64,000 bases of DNA from Aschersonia sp. MBC 622 (GCA_030782805.1 JARJPL010000174.1:1-64000); one strand, 5' to 3'; positions 1 to 12,471 are shown, counted from the first letter of the stretch. A program made the numbers and translations. Notes: a model not told the origin generated them from the letters alone.

Positions 1-1018
1 CGACCAGCGAACACCGGGTGCTGTACATTTTCTTTTTGCTCTTGTGGTCTTTTCATGCACTGAAAGCTTTATTTTTTAGTAACACGGTTCTTCTTCAATT
101 CCTAAACACCTGAACCTTGTGAACAAGCACATCTCAAGCTATACGTAGTGTAGTCCCTATCAGAAACTCAGCATCAGGGCATTAGCATAAATATCAACCC
201 CTTAACCAGTTTATATTTACTATCTAGTCTAATTATTATAAGGCGAGTCATAATCATGTACATGCACTGTACACCTCCTATAACTATATGACGGACGCTG
301 TCGTGAGTCAGTAGCATAGAGTACGACCCCTTGATTGCCTCTAGGCTTTCTGACTCATCATATAAAATGGTCTTACATGGCTGACGCTTTCTTCTGTCGC
401 CATCTCCTTGAAACTGATGTTCAACAGGTGGATACTAGCTGAGACTGATCCTCGTCTACCATGGCAGTGATCAAGTGATGTCCTGTTAGCGCTGATCTTC
501 CCTTTGACGCATGATTGATTATGACTAGTGCCCATGAGTTTACTCCATTACGCGCGTATCCGCACATTCAATCAGCTAATGGCGACACCGTAGAGATAAG
601 CAACTGCCTAGTTGCGGTAGCAAAGATGTTTCTCTATAGGCTAGGTTGCCTGAAATTCTTTTTTGCCGATTGAAAGCTACGTCAAGTCCTCAGCCAAAGT
701 CAGACAATGTCTTCTCTACCGTCTAAAAATACAGCAATTTTACCTCAATATATAGCTAGAATTTAGGAATTATTACGCCGTTAAATTCCGATTATTTAGG
801 CCTCCTTTAGTAGTTTAAGAAGGTGTTTTAAGTAGATGTATTCTGTAATGCCCTGTAACATGTTTAAAACATAGGGATATAATATCTATGCTAGACGAGT
901 CATTTATGTAGCATTATTATATCAATCTATGACTAAGGGTATTGTCCTTGATTCACGTAAATTTATGCGTAGAATTCAAGGACGATCGTAGCTTTCAGAA
1001 TCCGAGCCAATACAGACA
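1..1018. other. AT-rich intergenic region, no gene seen
   Basis: No convincing reading frame occurs on either strand. The part from about 590 to 1000 is rich in TA dinucleotides and short homopolymers. This is compatible with old repeat-induced point mutation, but no transposon protein or terminal repeat could be recognised. Confidence 0.5.
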
Positions 1019-1026
1019 TATAAATA
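1019..1026 (+). promoter_or_regulatory. TATA box of the small secreted protein gene
   Basis: TATAAATA lies about 165 bp before the start codon at 1190. This leaves a pyrimidine- and CAA-rich leader of roughly 130 bases, as is usual for highly expressed fungal genes for secreted proteins. Confidence 0.5.
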
Positions 1027-1189
1027 TCTAAGCCAGGTCTAACATCAAGCAAATTATTCAACACCCCAAGACATTCACTCTCAGTCCTAAATTCAATCAT
1101 ATCTTGCAACTTGTCTTTCTATAAGGCCCTTTTCACACTTACTTCCTCAATTACTATCTTTTTTGGAAAATCTCTGAAATCAAATCAAG

Positions 1190-1636
1190 ATGAAGTTCAC
1201 TGTCGCTATTATCGCCACCTTTGCTGGACTCGCTCTTGCAGCTCCGCAGAATCAAGATAAGATCGACCTTCAGAATTGCGACGACGCAGCGGACGCAGTA
1301 CTCGAGGCATGCGAGTCTGCAGGAGGTGCCAACTGCTTGCAAGAGTCCACGAAAGAAAAGTTGAGCTGCCAAGTCAAGCAGGTCCAATCTGATGGAGATG
1401 CTCTAGTCGCAGAGAAGCAAGCTGCTGAGAGAGCGAAGAACAAGGAAAAGGCGGTGGCAGCTAAGAAGGAAAAGGATGCGGCAGACGCGAAACTTCAGGC
1501 TGAGGAGGCAGCGAAAGCTAAGAATGCTGAGAGGTTCAAGAAACAGCAGGAAGCAGCTAAGCAGAAAGCAGCTCAGCAGAAAGCAGCTCAGCAGAACGCA
1601 GCTCAGCAGAACGCAGCTCAGCAGAACGCAGCCTAG
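1190..1636 (+). CDS. small secreted Ala/Gln/Lys-rich repeat protein
   Basis: This intronless frame encodes 148 residues. Residues 1-18 form a typical signal peptide with a hydrophobic core ending in LALAAP. The next 40 or so residues contain four cysteines and an acidic start (KIDLQNCDDAADAV). The rest is a highly charged, Ala/Lys/Glu-rich stretch likely to form a long helix or coiled coil. It ends in five near-identical five-residue repeats of the type AAQQK/AAQQN. I do not recognise a family; a secreted surface or effector-like protein is inference. The frame stops in the repeat at a TAG that is one transition from CAG, and codons after it still read like protein up to a second TAG at 1661, so the gene may once have been longer. 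Confidence 0.7.
   Translation: MKFTVAIIATFAGLALAAPQNQDKIDLQNCDDAADAVLEACESAGGANCLQESTKEKLSCQVKQVQSDGDALVAEKQAAERAKNKEKAVAAKKEKDAADAKLQAEEAAKAKNAERFKKQQEAAKQKAAQQKAAQQNAAQQNAAQQNAA
1553..1627 (+). repeat. 15-bp coding tandem repeat, five units
   Basis: Five consecutive 15-bp units of the form GCAGCTCAGCAGAAC (first units with AAA or an AAG variant) encode the Ala-Gln repeats at the C-terminus of the secreted protein. Unit number is likely to vary between strains. Confidence 0.85.
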
Positions 1637-2660
1637 TCGTCAACTGAAGAGGTCCAACCCTAGGAAACAGACTCAACATGGCAAGTTTCAGGATCTTATG
1701 CTGTAGCTCCGCAGTCTCTTATAAGATCTTCACGTTGGTTTTTATTATCACTAGGGAAAAGAATTGATCGTCTGCTTCATAGCTAGATCACGCAACAATA
1801 AAAGCTGTTTAAGCACATGAAGCATTGCTATGAAAAATTGATTAGGACTATAGAGGGAGGCTTGACGGCTAGAATACCTAGATTGTATAGGCTGAAATGG
1901 TTTTATAGCTTGTTCTAAGAGGCATCCAACGGACGAGGGGTAGGGCTAAAACAAGCCTGCAATAGGTACGTACTGTAAAGACTTGGGAAATCTAGATATC
2001 CGCTAGTGTAAGAGCCCCTACTCGTGGGATTCGCTTTGGCTTACCTACTAAAGCTATATTCGAAAATTGAAACGAGACCTAACCACTAAAACAGGGTCAA
2101 AACTTTTCTGGTAGCATAGATTCTTTCTAATCCATAGGTTCGCGGTTACTCCGGCATAGTCGTGTGGCACCCTCAAGCACCAGGCAGTGCGTAGTTATGC
2201 TAAGCGCGTGATTCAGGAACGCAAACTCTATCAGTTCCTTTATTATATATACCTTTCAGATATTGTCAAGCCTCGACATGGACATATCGGCTGAGTTTTA
2301 CTTTGGTTGATTGCAACACAGAGCTGCAGCGAGGAAAAGCTTCAATTCTAGAGAAACGAAAACGGCTACAGTGAACAGTCATGGACTCTTCTTGTTGTCC
2401 ATTTCCCCATCGTTCACAATTGTCGGTCTGGTGTTGGCGGTGTTGGCGGCGAGGACGGGGCATGGTGTGGGTCCTCGGGCTTTGGCACATCGGCGAACCA
2501 GCCCCCGGCGCGAATCCCGAGCACGGGGAACAGCCGGGGATTGAAGTCGTGGCCACCAGTTTCCCATTAGGTGCTCTTTTCCATCGTCGGCGAAGCTCGA
2601 GATCCTCTCAACCCATCAAACAAAAAGTCCCGTAACTTGAGACAAGTCGTCCCTAGAAAC
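1637..2660. other. intergenic region, AT-rich, no gene seen
   Basis: From about 1730 to 2110 the sequence is AT-rich with many stops in all frames. Nearer the next gene it becomes GC-richer, and several short overlapping frames appear between 2266 and 2640 without protein-like composition. It probably holds the 3' end of the secreted-protein transcript and the promoter of the Zn2Cys6 regulator. Confidence 0.5.
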
Positions 2661-4598
2661 ATGAGTACGGATTTATCCATCAGCCGGGCTACGGACCCAT
2701 GTGCTGCCAATCCCCCATTACCGCCTCAAGTTGCGGAACCCGGGACATCGGGTGCTTGTCTTGAATGCGTGAGTGCGGCAGCGCCCGTTGAAAGTGTATA
2801 TATTGACCTCGGAGAAGCGTCAGCGACATCTCAAATGCGACGGAAGACGACCGTGTAAACGCTGTGTCGACTCGGAAAGCAATTGTGTCTTTGTCCCTTC
2901 TCGACGAGGACAAAGAACTCACACACGCGGCTGCAGCCAGAGCATAGCAGCCCAAGAAGCAGTCTCATCGCCGGGAATTAAGCGTTCGCAACAGGACGCC
3001 GGGTTTCTCGCGAGCGACTGTCGCCGAAAATCCTCATTTCGAAGCGCCACTTCACCAGCCCTCGGCTCCCTGGTCGCTTGGAGCAAGTCCGCTCCCCGTC
3101 CTGCCTCAGGAGGGCCGCGGCAATATCGACTACACCCGGCGGTAAGCTTTGAACGATGCATCTCGTCGTACTATCACCACTTCCACCCTAGCCACCCATT
3201 GGCCCTGCCACAACAACACCTCCTCCCGCGGGTCAAGGAGGAGTCACTCCAGCCCTTGCTAGCAGTCATGCACTGGGTAGGATCAAAATATATTGCACCG
3301 GAAATGGACCAACAGCCGCTGTTGGATATCGCTCGATTGTCTGTGGACGAGGCTCAAACGAAGAGGGCAAATGGCTTTACCGTTCAGGCGATGACGGTGC
3401 TGCTAGTAGCGTTGGACGGCACAGGATACCCGCAACAGGCCGTGGAGCTCTTGACCAGGACAAAGCAAATGGCTCTCTCGCTTGGGATGAATTATAGTCA
3501 ATTCATTACGGAGTCAAAAACAAGATCCGGCGTGCTGGATGAGAGCTGGCGCCGGACGTGGTGGGAGCTATATGTCCTGGACGGCATGTTTGCTGGTGCC
3601 CACCGCGCCACCACTTTTTCTCTCTTTGACGTGCCAACTGATGTTGGACTTCCATGCGAAGAGGACGACTATGAGACGGATGTAAGTTTCACAAAGCTTT
3701 GCTTTCCACCAAAAAGAACCTGCATGCTAAAAAAAATCCGCCCAACTTTTGTTAGCAAATTCCAGAGCCGTGTTCGCTGCAAGACTTGTCCGACCGCGAT
3801 CTCAGCATCAAGCGCTGCGACTTTTCGTCCTTTTCTTACAGAGTCTTGAGCGTGCAGAATCTCGGCAAGGTGATGCAAAACCACGAAGCCGCCGAGGTGG
3901 ACGCAACTGTGCACGCACAGCTCGAAGTCCTACTTTCTAGCTGGCGTCACAACCTGCCGGCGTCGAAGAGCGACTCGCTCCGGCGCGACGGCCGGCCGGA
4001 CGAGATGATGTTCCAGGCGCACATGCTCAACCACACCACCTCGATTCTCCTGCACCAATCGCGCGCGCAGCTGGACCTCGCCCCTGCCCAAGCCATTGAC
4101 GCCTGCGCGCCGCCCGCCGCCGCCGCCAGCACTACCCCCGAGAGTGACGGATGCGCTGCCGCCGCCGCCGCCGCGCATCATCCTCGCGTCAGCCTGCACG
4201 CGCGCCACGTCGCCACGGCCGCCAACGAGATTGGCAAGCTCATGACGCACCGCACGCCTCTAACGCTGCACACGCACTTCTTCATCTGCGCCGTGGTGCT
4301 GGCGTCGATTGTGCAGCTCAGCGCGTGGTCCGGCGGCGGCGGCGGCGGCGACGACGATGACGACGCTGGCGTGCGCGAGCAGGTGCGTCTATGTATTGGC
4401 GCGCTGCGACAAATGTCGTCAGTCTGGGGCCTGGCGACCAAGGCGCTTGGCCAGGTCCGGGAGGTGGCTGGGCATGTGCATTTTGTGAGGACGCAGAGCC
4501 GACAGATGGAGCAGTTTCTGGTGGATGTGACGGAGGAGGACATGATGAGCATGTTTGCGGCGGATACTTTGACGTTGGCTGATACCGGGACAGTCTAG
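2661..4598 (+). CDS. Zn2Cys6 fungal-specific transcription factor
   Basis: This is a nuclear regulator of unknown targets. Three exons (2661-2768, 2818-3681, 3756-4598) encode 604 residues. The first intron splits the zinc cluster. Only splicing at 2817/2818 restores the canonical spacing, with cysteines at 33, 36, 43, 49, 52 and 59 (C-x2-C-x6-C-x5-C-x2-C-x6-C). The second intron joins YETD to QIPEPCSLQDLSDRD, a run typical of the fungal-specific TF middle homology domain, which spans the WWELYVLDGMFAG segment. The C-terminal third has Ala-rich and Gly/Asp-rich low-complexity runs near 4100-4160 and 4330-4370. The start at 2661 is chosen as the ATG nearest the zinc cluster; 2571 is in frame and possible. 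It converges with the NLR gene, so a shared function is not implied. Confidence 0.85.
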
Positions 4599-5168
4599 TA
4601 GTGAAGTCGCTCTGAGATATATATTGATTACAGCCAAGTCGGCGGTAGACGAGTTTGGTTCAATATTCGGCCGTCGTTTCATCTGGCCGCTCGGCTACTC
4701 ACATGCAGACACATTGTGTGCCAAGACACGCATTCCTTGGCGTAGGTACGACAGAATGGCGTGATGGCGTACGCAGACAATGTAGAATCAGCTTTATACA
4801 ACTTTAAAATGCCCTAGAATAGACACATTAATCAGGAGGGTCCGACCATGGTCGTCGTACCGGCGGTATCTATAGATCAAGAGGTTTAAGAAGTAATGGT
4901 ACACTTGCACAAGACAGCTGGCATCTTCGTCCTCCAGGTAGTCTACTATCTGCAGTAGCAAGGCACCGCCTTTCAGATGTATGGACTGTCGATACGTCCA
5001 ATTTCCGCGCAAGTGGATGAACGGTGCTTGTGTGGCGTTCGTCCAGCACGATCTATTGAAGAGGGTTTTACTGACGGAAATGGCATCACCCTCCACCGAC
5101 GACCCCGAAACACTATAGTTACGAGAGCACACGTGCTTTATTGTGTCGTAGATCATGTATCAGAAATG
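4599..5168. other. convergent intergenic region
   Basis: This 570-bp spacer separates the 3' ends of the Zn2Cys6 regulator and the NLR gene. It presumably holds both polyadenylation regions. Frames crossing it (4794-5156) have no protein-like features. Confidence 0.5.
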
Positions 5169-8100
5169 CTAGTTCGTCAGTTGCCAGGGACCGTTATACT
5201 CAGGCTCACCAAGAATAGTGAGTATTTCCTTCAAAACTTCCGTTAGCTCTGCTTCTTCGTCGTCGCTCTCGTCATCGCTCTCGTCATCGCTCTCGTCGCC
5301 AAATTCACTGTCGACGGACCAGCGGGAGCTGAAACCATCCAGGTTTCGATAATTGCCTCGCAGAAACTGCAAAAGGTTGGTACTCTGCCACGCGAGAAGC
5401 GCTGGCGTTTCTCCAAAAGTACCTGCCGCGCTTCTATCGGCGCCCGCGTCGACCAGTAATTGGACAATGGCCACGTTGCGCCGCACGGCAGCGTGGTGCA
5501 GCGCTGTCCACCCTCTACGGTCCCTCTCGTTGATGAGTGTACGGTCTCGTTCTAGAACATACCGCACCACCTCGGGCGCCGCGTGGGCAGCCGCAGTGTG
5601 CAGTGCGGTCAAGCCGTGCGCGTCTTTTGCTCTGAGCATCGTCTCGTCTGGCCCGTCTTTGGGATCAACGTGCCCATGCCGAATGTTGCTTCGGAAATTG
5701 GCAAGACGGCATAATTCTTCGTATCCGTCTACAGAAGCACCGCAGAGAGCTTTCAGCTCACGCAGAGCGTCTAGATTGCCATTTGCTGCCGTCATCGCGA
5801 CGATATTTGATGGCTGTCGGAGCTTGCGCGGGCAATATTTCTCAACGTTCTCGAGCTGCGCCGTGTCGAGTTGTATAATGGCAGCCACAATCTGGTCGCT
5901 CAGTTCGTCCGCGCCAGCGTCGGCCAGAAATCGCAGAGCAACTTTCCTGCAGGCCGGGCTTAGGCGAGTCGGGAACTCGAGCGCGTCAAGTACCATGTCT
6001 TCGTTCCCAATGCGGCGTAGGGTAGACTCGTCGATGGGAGAGCAACCAAGTTCCAAAACTTCTTCTCCCTCCATAGACGGGCGCATACGTAACGTTGCCG
6101 TAAAGTTTACTATCGTATCGTGCGGCTTTGATTGTAGCAGTACCTGCAATACCTCTGGATCTAGTGGCGACATGACTACAGCCGGGCTAAGTTCCAACTT
6201 GTCCGGAAAGCTCTCCAGCATCAGCTTCAAGACTTCTGGGCGCGCTGCACGCACAACTGCTGGCGAGGCGGCGGCTTCGGAACCGTACTTGTCGAGCAAC
6301 ACCTGAAACACGTCTTTTGCGTGGCAAGGGTTGCCGACTGCAGCGCGGAAGAGAGCCACAAGGCTTCCTTCTTTCTGATCAAGAGGTATCGCTTTTTCAA
6401 GTAGAAACTGCATCAAGTCGCCGTTTTGAGAGTTGGCGGCTTGACAGAGATGCTTAAAAGTGATGACGGCATTGGGAGGGCTGTGCTGTATGATCCGTCG
6501 AATTGCAGGAACCGCGTTTCTGAAGGATCCGCACTTCTCCTTTATGGCCACATGAATTAGTTGGCGTGCAATGGGCAGAGTGTACCGAGGAATCAACTCA
6601 AATATGTCCAGTATCATGGTTTTATCGGGGGTCCGCAGCATCCTCCTCTGCAGTGATTCGTCGTTTGCCAAATCCACGCCATCGGCAATGAGTGCAGTCG
6701 CCACACTGATACCATGTGTGTAATTGTGCATTGCTCTGGGCAAGAGCTCTTTCTTGTCAGAAATGTCTGCTGGGAAATACTTGAGAAGTGCTTTCAGAGT
6801 GGCTACGCTACTCAGTTCGGCTGCATCTGCCACCATGTTGGGCGTGATGAAAGAAACACAGGATGGGTGCTCTTCCAAAAGAGCTTCCATCAGCTGGGCA
6901 AAATTCTCGCCCATCATAAATGCTAACAAAGGAAACATTTCATCCTTGAAAAAGAAGCCCGGATCTTTCAGTTGAAGGATGAGTGTGATCGTTCTCTTCC
7001 TTACAAGCGTATGACTGAGCAAGGCCGATATCACTTTTGGTGTGAGGAATGACTCTTGGCCGAGAATCCGGTCCGGTAACAGATCTAAAAGTAACGCTTG
7101 GCAAGACAGACTGCAGTCGGAAAACTCGTTTTCAAAAGCAGAGAGTATGGCTTCGGGCGAAGCAATGTTTGCCACTTTCGCCGCCATCAATCTAAACAGC
7201 TCCTTGCTGGTAACATAGTCCAGTGCTGTATGTGAGAAGTCGCCATTAGGCATTTGCATTTTGAATAGTGGATTTGCGTTGTGAGATAACAGCCAATCTG
7301 TCAGCTCGACGTTTTCATTTAGGCAGGCGGCTACAAAGAGCGGCGTGTAGTAAACGCCGTGGTGTGTGGTGACGGCGTCAACGTCTGCGCCGTGTCGAAT
7401 CAAGATCAAACATACGTCTTTTCTCTTATAGTATACCGCGGCATGTAATGCTGTGCCATGTATACCAATCTCATGTATGTCGACATCATCATCGCGCAGA
7501 ATGTCCCGCACCACACAATTCAGGCCGTAGTGTATAGCCAAGTCAAGCTTGGACAGATGATAGAACTCGTATAGAGAATCGTAAAAGTTGTAATCCTTAC
7601 GGTATCTACTCAACCAAGATTTAGAAGACGGGCTTTCAGGGTCACACAACTGGCGAGCCTGCTTGAGTGTCTGAGTCATGACCAACTCGCCTGATGCGAG
7701 ATAGTGGCGATGCCAAGAGTTAGCGGCGTACAACGATAGCGCATAATGATATAATTCCTTTTCGTATGATTCAAAGTTCTCCTCTGGATGGGACAACAAG
7801 AAATGCATGCAAACTTTGGCAAGCATGCCGTGCGTCAGCCCAGCATCGGCGAATCGACCCTCCCAGGTCCTTGCCTTTCCAGCAGGCTTTAGCTTTCGCG
7901 GCTGCACAAGGAATTCCCGCGCGGTCAAGTGGATAAAGTGCAATCTTTCTTGATATATGGTGATGATGAGTCCGCATATATTTATGATTTTTGATTTGAT
8001 ATCGCCGCGCCACGGCTTGGGGTTCGCCTCGGCGTCGGCATCGGCCAGGGCATATGCGAGAGCGTGGTTGGCTTCCTCGACCGTCAACGGCCGCTTCGCC

Positions 8101-10538
8101 GCGAGAACCATGCCCAATATTGCTTCAGCCATCTCTTGATCCTCAGTTCTGCTCAGGATCGACTCATAGGCATCGGCCAAGGCGTCAGGAATCCGCCCCA
8201 CCAAGGCTTCAAGCTGCGCGCGGCTGCTATAACGGCTCGGGCTGTGCTTGATGATGTCCATAGTCAAGCACAGCCACAGATAGGTTTTGTTGCGTTTACT
8301 TTTCAAGCTTTCGGCAAACTTTGCAAGATCCCCCTCGTCCAGATCAATGCTGAAGCTCTGCACGTATCTGTCAATAACAAGGTCAATGTCGTAGGCAATA
8401 TCGTCAAGATGGTCGTCGGCCTCAAAACGAAAATAGTGCACTGTTTTCGACAGATCCCGGAACAGGAGCTCAATGTCATCGTATGGCCTACTCGTAATGA
8501 AGAACTTGAGATTCTTTGCCGAGGGCGAGGGGTCGTCATAAAAGGTGTAGAGTTCTTGAACAAGCCATTCGCGGTCCGCGCCCTTGGACTCATCAAGGGC
8601 ATCCAGTACACAAACAATGTCTCTGTGAGGAACAGCTTGAGCGCAGCTCTTGAGAACACTCCATAGAACACTAGGGCTTTCGGTCATGGGCGGCCCGTGC
8701 TTTCGATACTCGGTGATGGCTGCGTCCATGGCACCCGCTGGGGCCTGATCTGTTAGTAGCTGATGAAGCATCGCAGAAAGCGCGGCCGTGACTGTTGTGC
8801 GCTTGGCCTCGCCCTCCTTGAAGAAGAAGTAGCATACGTGCATCTCTCGCGTTTTGAATGTATCTGCCGACAAGTTTACTGTCACAAGAGTGCTGTTCAG
8901 GTTCGCGTCAATCATGGCTTTTGCGAGAACAGACTTGCCACAACCAGGGCCTGCGGTGACCCAAAATATGCCGGACGCGTGGCCGTCGTGCCACTGCTCA
9001 AAGGCATCACCATTGAAGAACCAGACGCACGTTCCGGGGACTGGTTTGGTGTTGATGTCTTTACCGCTGACATAGTCTCCCGCTGCCGTTTTGAGCGCTC
9101 TGAACAGATCATCCTCTATTTCCTGCTGTCTATTCTCCAACAAGATGTGAGCGATCTTGTCAGAGCTCTCCTCTGTCACGCGGCAAAGGCCATCTAATTT
9201 GCGACCCTCTTCTTCAACAAGGTTCTTGATTTGCGACTCTTGAAACGCGTCAATATGCAAACGGCAACGCTCATCCATGGCGGAAATAGCCTCTTCCATG
9301 TCTTTCCAGTCGTTGGCAACGAGTAGAGCACTGCCGCCACGAGAAGCCTGGTTCTTGGAAAGGTGATTGACGACGGTGAATTGATACTTGAGCATATTTG
9401 CGTATAGGTTAGATAATGGACTGCAGAGTGATTTGTAGGCCTCGGACGACATGCTCGGCAAATAAAGGGTCTCAAAGTTTCTCCAGTAGTGTATAAGCTC
9501 GGCGATAGTGGCAAGGCCCTTGATCATAGCCGCATTACTGTCAAAGCTGCTCTGGAGCAGCTGAATTTTGTTAGCTGCTGCTCCAATGTAACATAGCAAT
9601 GACTTGATGGGGAAAATGAGCAATCTGGGGCGAAAAGAAGGAAACCGGAAAGAATTACGGTCAAACAACTGGGGGTCAATAACGAGTCAACTTACCGGAA
9701 TAATGGCGGACAGAATTGACCAGCCAAGCGCCGCGTAGGGTTGACTGCTGACAGCGGCTTTGACGCCGCCATCCGCCAGCTTCACTACTTTGATCATCTT
9801 TTCCACTTGCTCCCGAACAAGGTACTTCTTGCACCGGATCGTGACTTTGAGTTGCTTCTCCTCGCGGCGGTTCTTGAGCGCCGTGACGACCGCTGCGACG
9901 CCCGCTGGACTCGACAGGTCGACGACGGGCTGTTGGATCGCTGCCAACTCGCCGGTGGTGGCTCTGGTACTTGAGAGATATCTGTGCACATTCTTTTCAT
10001 AGCTTTTGATAATGTCCTCCTCTGTTTCAGAGAGCTGCCGATACGCATCGCGCCAGAGAGCTTCGGCGCTGGTGGCAGCTGAAGATGATGAAGGCTCGTC
10101 GGCCGTCTTGGGGGCTGCATCATCACCTGCTCCGCCCGCTTTATTAGCGGTCGCCTGTAGAGTAGGTGGCGGCTGCGCCAGAGACGCGTCGATGTCGCTG
10201 CAAGGCTGCCTGACAGCAGCGTCAGGTGCAGGCAGAGACGGGACCACGTCATGGAAATTTGAACTCGCTGGATCGGAGTTTTTGACGACAGAGCAGAAGC
10301 TGGATGTATCAGCGAGCTCGCCAGGTTTCTCTGGAGCTTCGGTGATAGGCAAAGGCTGAGTCGGGTCGTAGGGCAGCCTTGGCATCTGATTACGGTCGCG
10401 ATCTCTCATGCATGGCGCCGTCGATTTCGTCGCCGCAGACTCTGCGCGCTGAGCGGTCGGCCTCGGTGCGTTGTTATCGGCGGGCTCGTCTTGCTTGTCG
10501 CACGAGCGGCCGAACAAGCCGCAACACAGGTTGGTCAT
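5169..10538 (-). CDS. NLR-like STAND protein: NWD-type N-domain, NACHT, ankyrin repeats
   Basis: This encodes a 1758-residue intracellular signalling ATPase of the fungal NLR type, a class linked to allorecognition and programmed cell death. Two exons (10538-9696 and 9602-5169) are joined by a 93-bp intron; this is the only acceptor I found that keeps frame. Residues 1-150 are Pro/Ala/Ser-rich and probably disordered, beginning with a Cys-rich NLCCGLFGRSC. From about residue 159 (EALWRDAYRQL) to 390 lies a helical region resembling the NWD NACHT-NTPase N-domain. Walker A is AGPGCGKS near residue 499 and Walker B is VCVLDALDES near 614. Ankyrin repeats occur near 990-1060 (HGTALHAAV, GADVDA) and 1600-1675 (GLTALHTAA, GWTALHHAA). 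A long helical stretch without clear motifs lies between them. An acidic repeat tail (DDESDDESDDE) follows. No known amyloid signalling motif was seen. Start 10622 is an in-frame alternative. Confidence 0.85.
5265..5300 (-). repeat. 12-bp coding repeat in NLR acidic tail
   Basis: Three 12-bp units (GCTCTCGTCATC on the plus strand, the last one diverged) encode the Asp-Asp-Glu-Ser repeats near the C-terminus of the NLR protein. Confidence 0.8.
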
Positions 10539-12471
10539 CTTTTGGTAGCGACCTCGAGCAGTCGCCGCAAGGGAACACCACTGTTGCACAAGAATGTGAA
10601 AGAAGAGGGGAACCTTTGTCAAGGTTCAGCCTGACCTACTTGAAACTTTCAGGTGTGGCCGTCCGAAAGGGTCGACGCTGCCCAAGGTGGCTGCAGGGTG
10701 CTGACGCAGGTCTTGCACAAAGTACCGAGATCGGACAGGGTTCGCGTGTAGAGCACGAGAATGCACATGATGCATAAAAACATATTTTCCGGGTGAATAG
10801 AAAAGAGCACTGAGTGCTAGGCCGGGTGCTGGGTAGGTATTCTGCCGCTGTCACGGTATTATCTAGCGACCAACGCAGTGCTCAAACAACTAAGCGTAGC
10901 CGCAACAATGGACACATCAGCAAGCGAGGATGATGGTTGGTGATGTTGTAAACGAGAGACATGGTGAAGAGTTGTTCGGTGGCAAAGCATCCGATGGTCC
11001 TGTTGATCCTTTGACTTGGTTCGTCGACGAGCGAAGCGTAGTCGAATGCTTCTACGGCGGATGTCGAGCGAAGCGAGGAGAAAAAGAGGCCTAGCGCAGC
11101 GGTCATGACGAAGGAGTAAGAGAAAGTAAATGAAGTCAAGGAAAGAGAAAATGGGAAGAAATGCAAAAGAAGAGAAATGGCAGAAAAGGGGAAGAAGTGG
11201 TTCCTGAGCTTAGCACAAGGTGGCTCTTGCATCTGCAGCTCTTGCACGACTTTATAAAAACGATCGTCACCGGTTACAGGATAGAGTGGTCCCAAGAGCA
11301 GCCCAATGCTTGTTTTGTTCCAAGATGACTCTTCTTCTGCGTGTCCGGGCATTGAATTGGCGTCTTCAGGTTCAAGCGGCAAAGTCATGAGAAGCCTTGC
11401 TACGGAGTGTCTTAGAAGTGGCTCGCAAAAGTCAGGCACCATGTACACAGATACCTACCAGCTTGGCGCGGGAATGATGGCGTTCCTCAAAGCTGCCAGT
11501 GCCGCAGAAAAGCTGTATCGGGACATGGCTGCCCACATCAGAGCCAACAGGCTGCAATTAGCAGGTCGTCGTTCTCATAGTTGCCCACACCGGCTAGCGT
11601 CAGCACAAAGGTATCGGCCAGAAATAGGTGTCAGATGTAAGAGGAGCACCATGGACCCGGAAAGTGGTCTCCCACCTTGATGGTCGTGATGCCGGGGCTC
11701 GTCGCAGATGAAGCAGGTTGTCAGGCAGTGCGGTCGCCCTTTGGGGGCGAGAAATCATGGCCGGTCTACTAGTCGGCCATCAGCAGCGCCTGAACAGTTA
11801 TGCTGATAACTACGTCTAAGGAAAGTAACAAAGATTTGGTAAAAACTAGACATTATACTTGATTTACTAAATAGACCTATAGTGAAAATAATTTCTCAGT
11901 ATGATGGTGGTGGCCGTGGATCAGCCATGTATTTTTTTCACCATTTTTGGGGGTCGGTCGTGGAGCGGGCGTGGACAAGTCCTTCAACGGGCAAGCCAGG
12001 AGATGGCTTCAGGCTTTACGATTAAAGCCGGAGCCAGGAACAAGAGTAACCCCTTAACTTATAAGCTAGTTGATCATATTAATCGAGATGCGCCCAAGCG
12101 AGCGCTGGTGGCCATCTGTCAAGTTTCAAAATGGCTGACGGTAGCCACTTGGACGTGGCTGACGTTGACCACTTAAACATGGCTGATGCTGCAATCTGCG
12201 CTCCAAGGCTACATGGCTGAGCCCATTACGCCCGTCGATTCGCGTGAGCCATCTATGGAATCTCATCTTATGTGATCCAGAATGAATCCAAGGGTGCTCA
12301 AGAATGCTTCTTTGCTCCTTTATCTAGCCTACCTCGGGCCCCGTGCTTCCAACAAACCATCTTTCATCATCCCAGCAGCACAACGCTCTCGAATTCTTCA
12401 CAACACTTGATACGCTTGATTGATGCTCTGTTTGCCGTTTTGCCGTTTTGACACGACAGAAAGTAGCATAG
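10539..12471. other. intergenic region between NLR and PDR genes
   Basis: This 1.9-kb spacer separates two divergent genes and holds both promoters. A 188-codon minus-strand frame (10882-11448) and a 124-codon plus-strand frame (11306-11680) are present, but neither has recognisable domains or a clear gene structure. The part from 11800 to 11920 is AT-rich. No other feature was recognised besides the short tandem repeat at 12132. Confidence 0.45.
12132..12203 (+). repeat. 24-bp tandem repeat upstream of PDR transporter gene
   Basis: Two adjacent 24-bp units beginning TGGCTGACG share most positions, including a CCACTT core. A third, decayed unit begins TGGCTGATG. A further TGGCTGA lies near 12213. 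They lie roughly 270-340 bp before the PDR start codon and could be a repeated regulator site or simple slippage. Confidence 0.55.

Noticed and set aside
9603..9668. Using the acceptor at 9625 or 9669 for the NLR intron
   Set aside because: The 9625 acceptor breaks frame and the 9669 one gives a 27-bp intron; only 9603 gives a normal intron in frame.
10882..11448. 188-codon minus-strand frame upstream of the NLR gene
   Set aside because: The composition is uneven (a Phe/Ser-rich hydrophobic stretch), there is no family signature or splice structure, and an overlapping plus frame is equally long.
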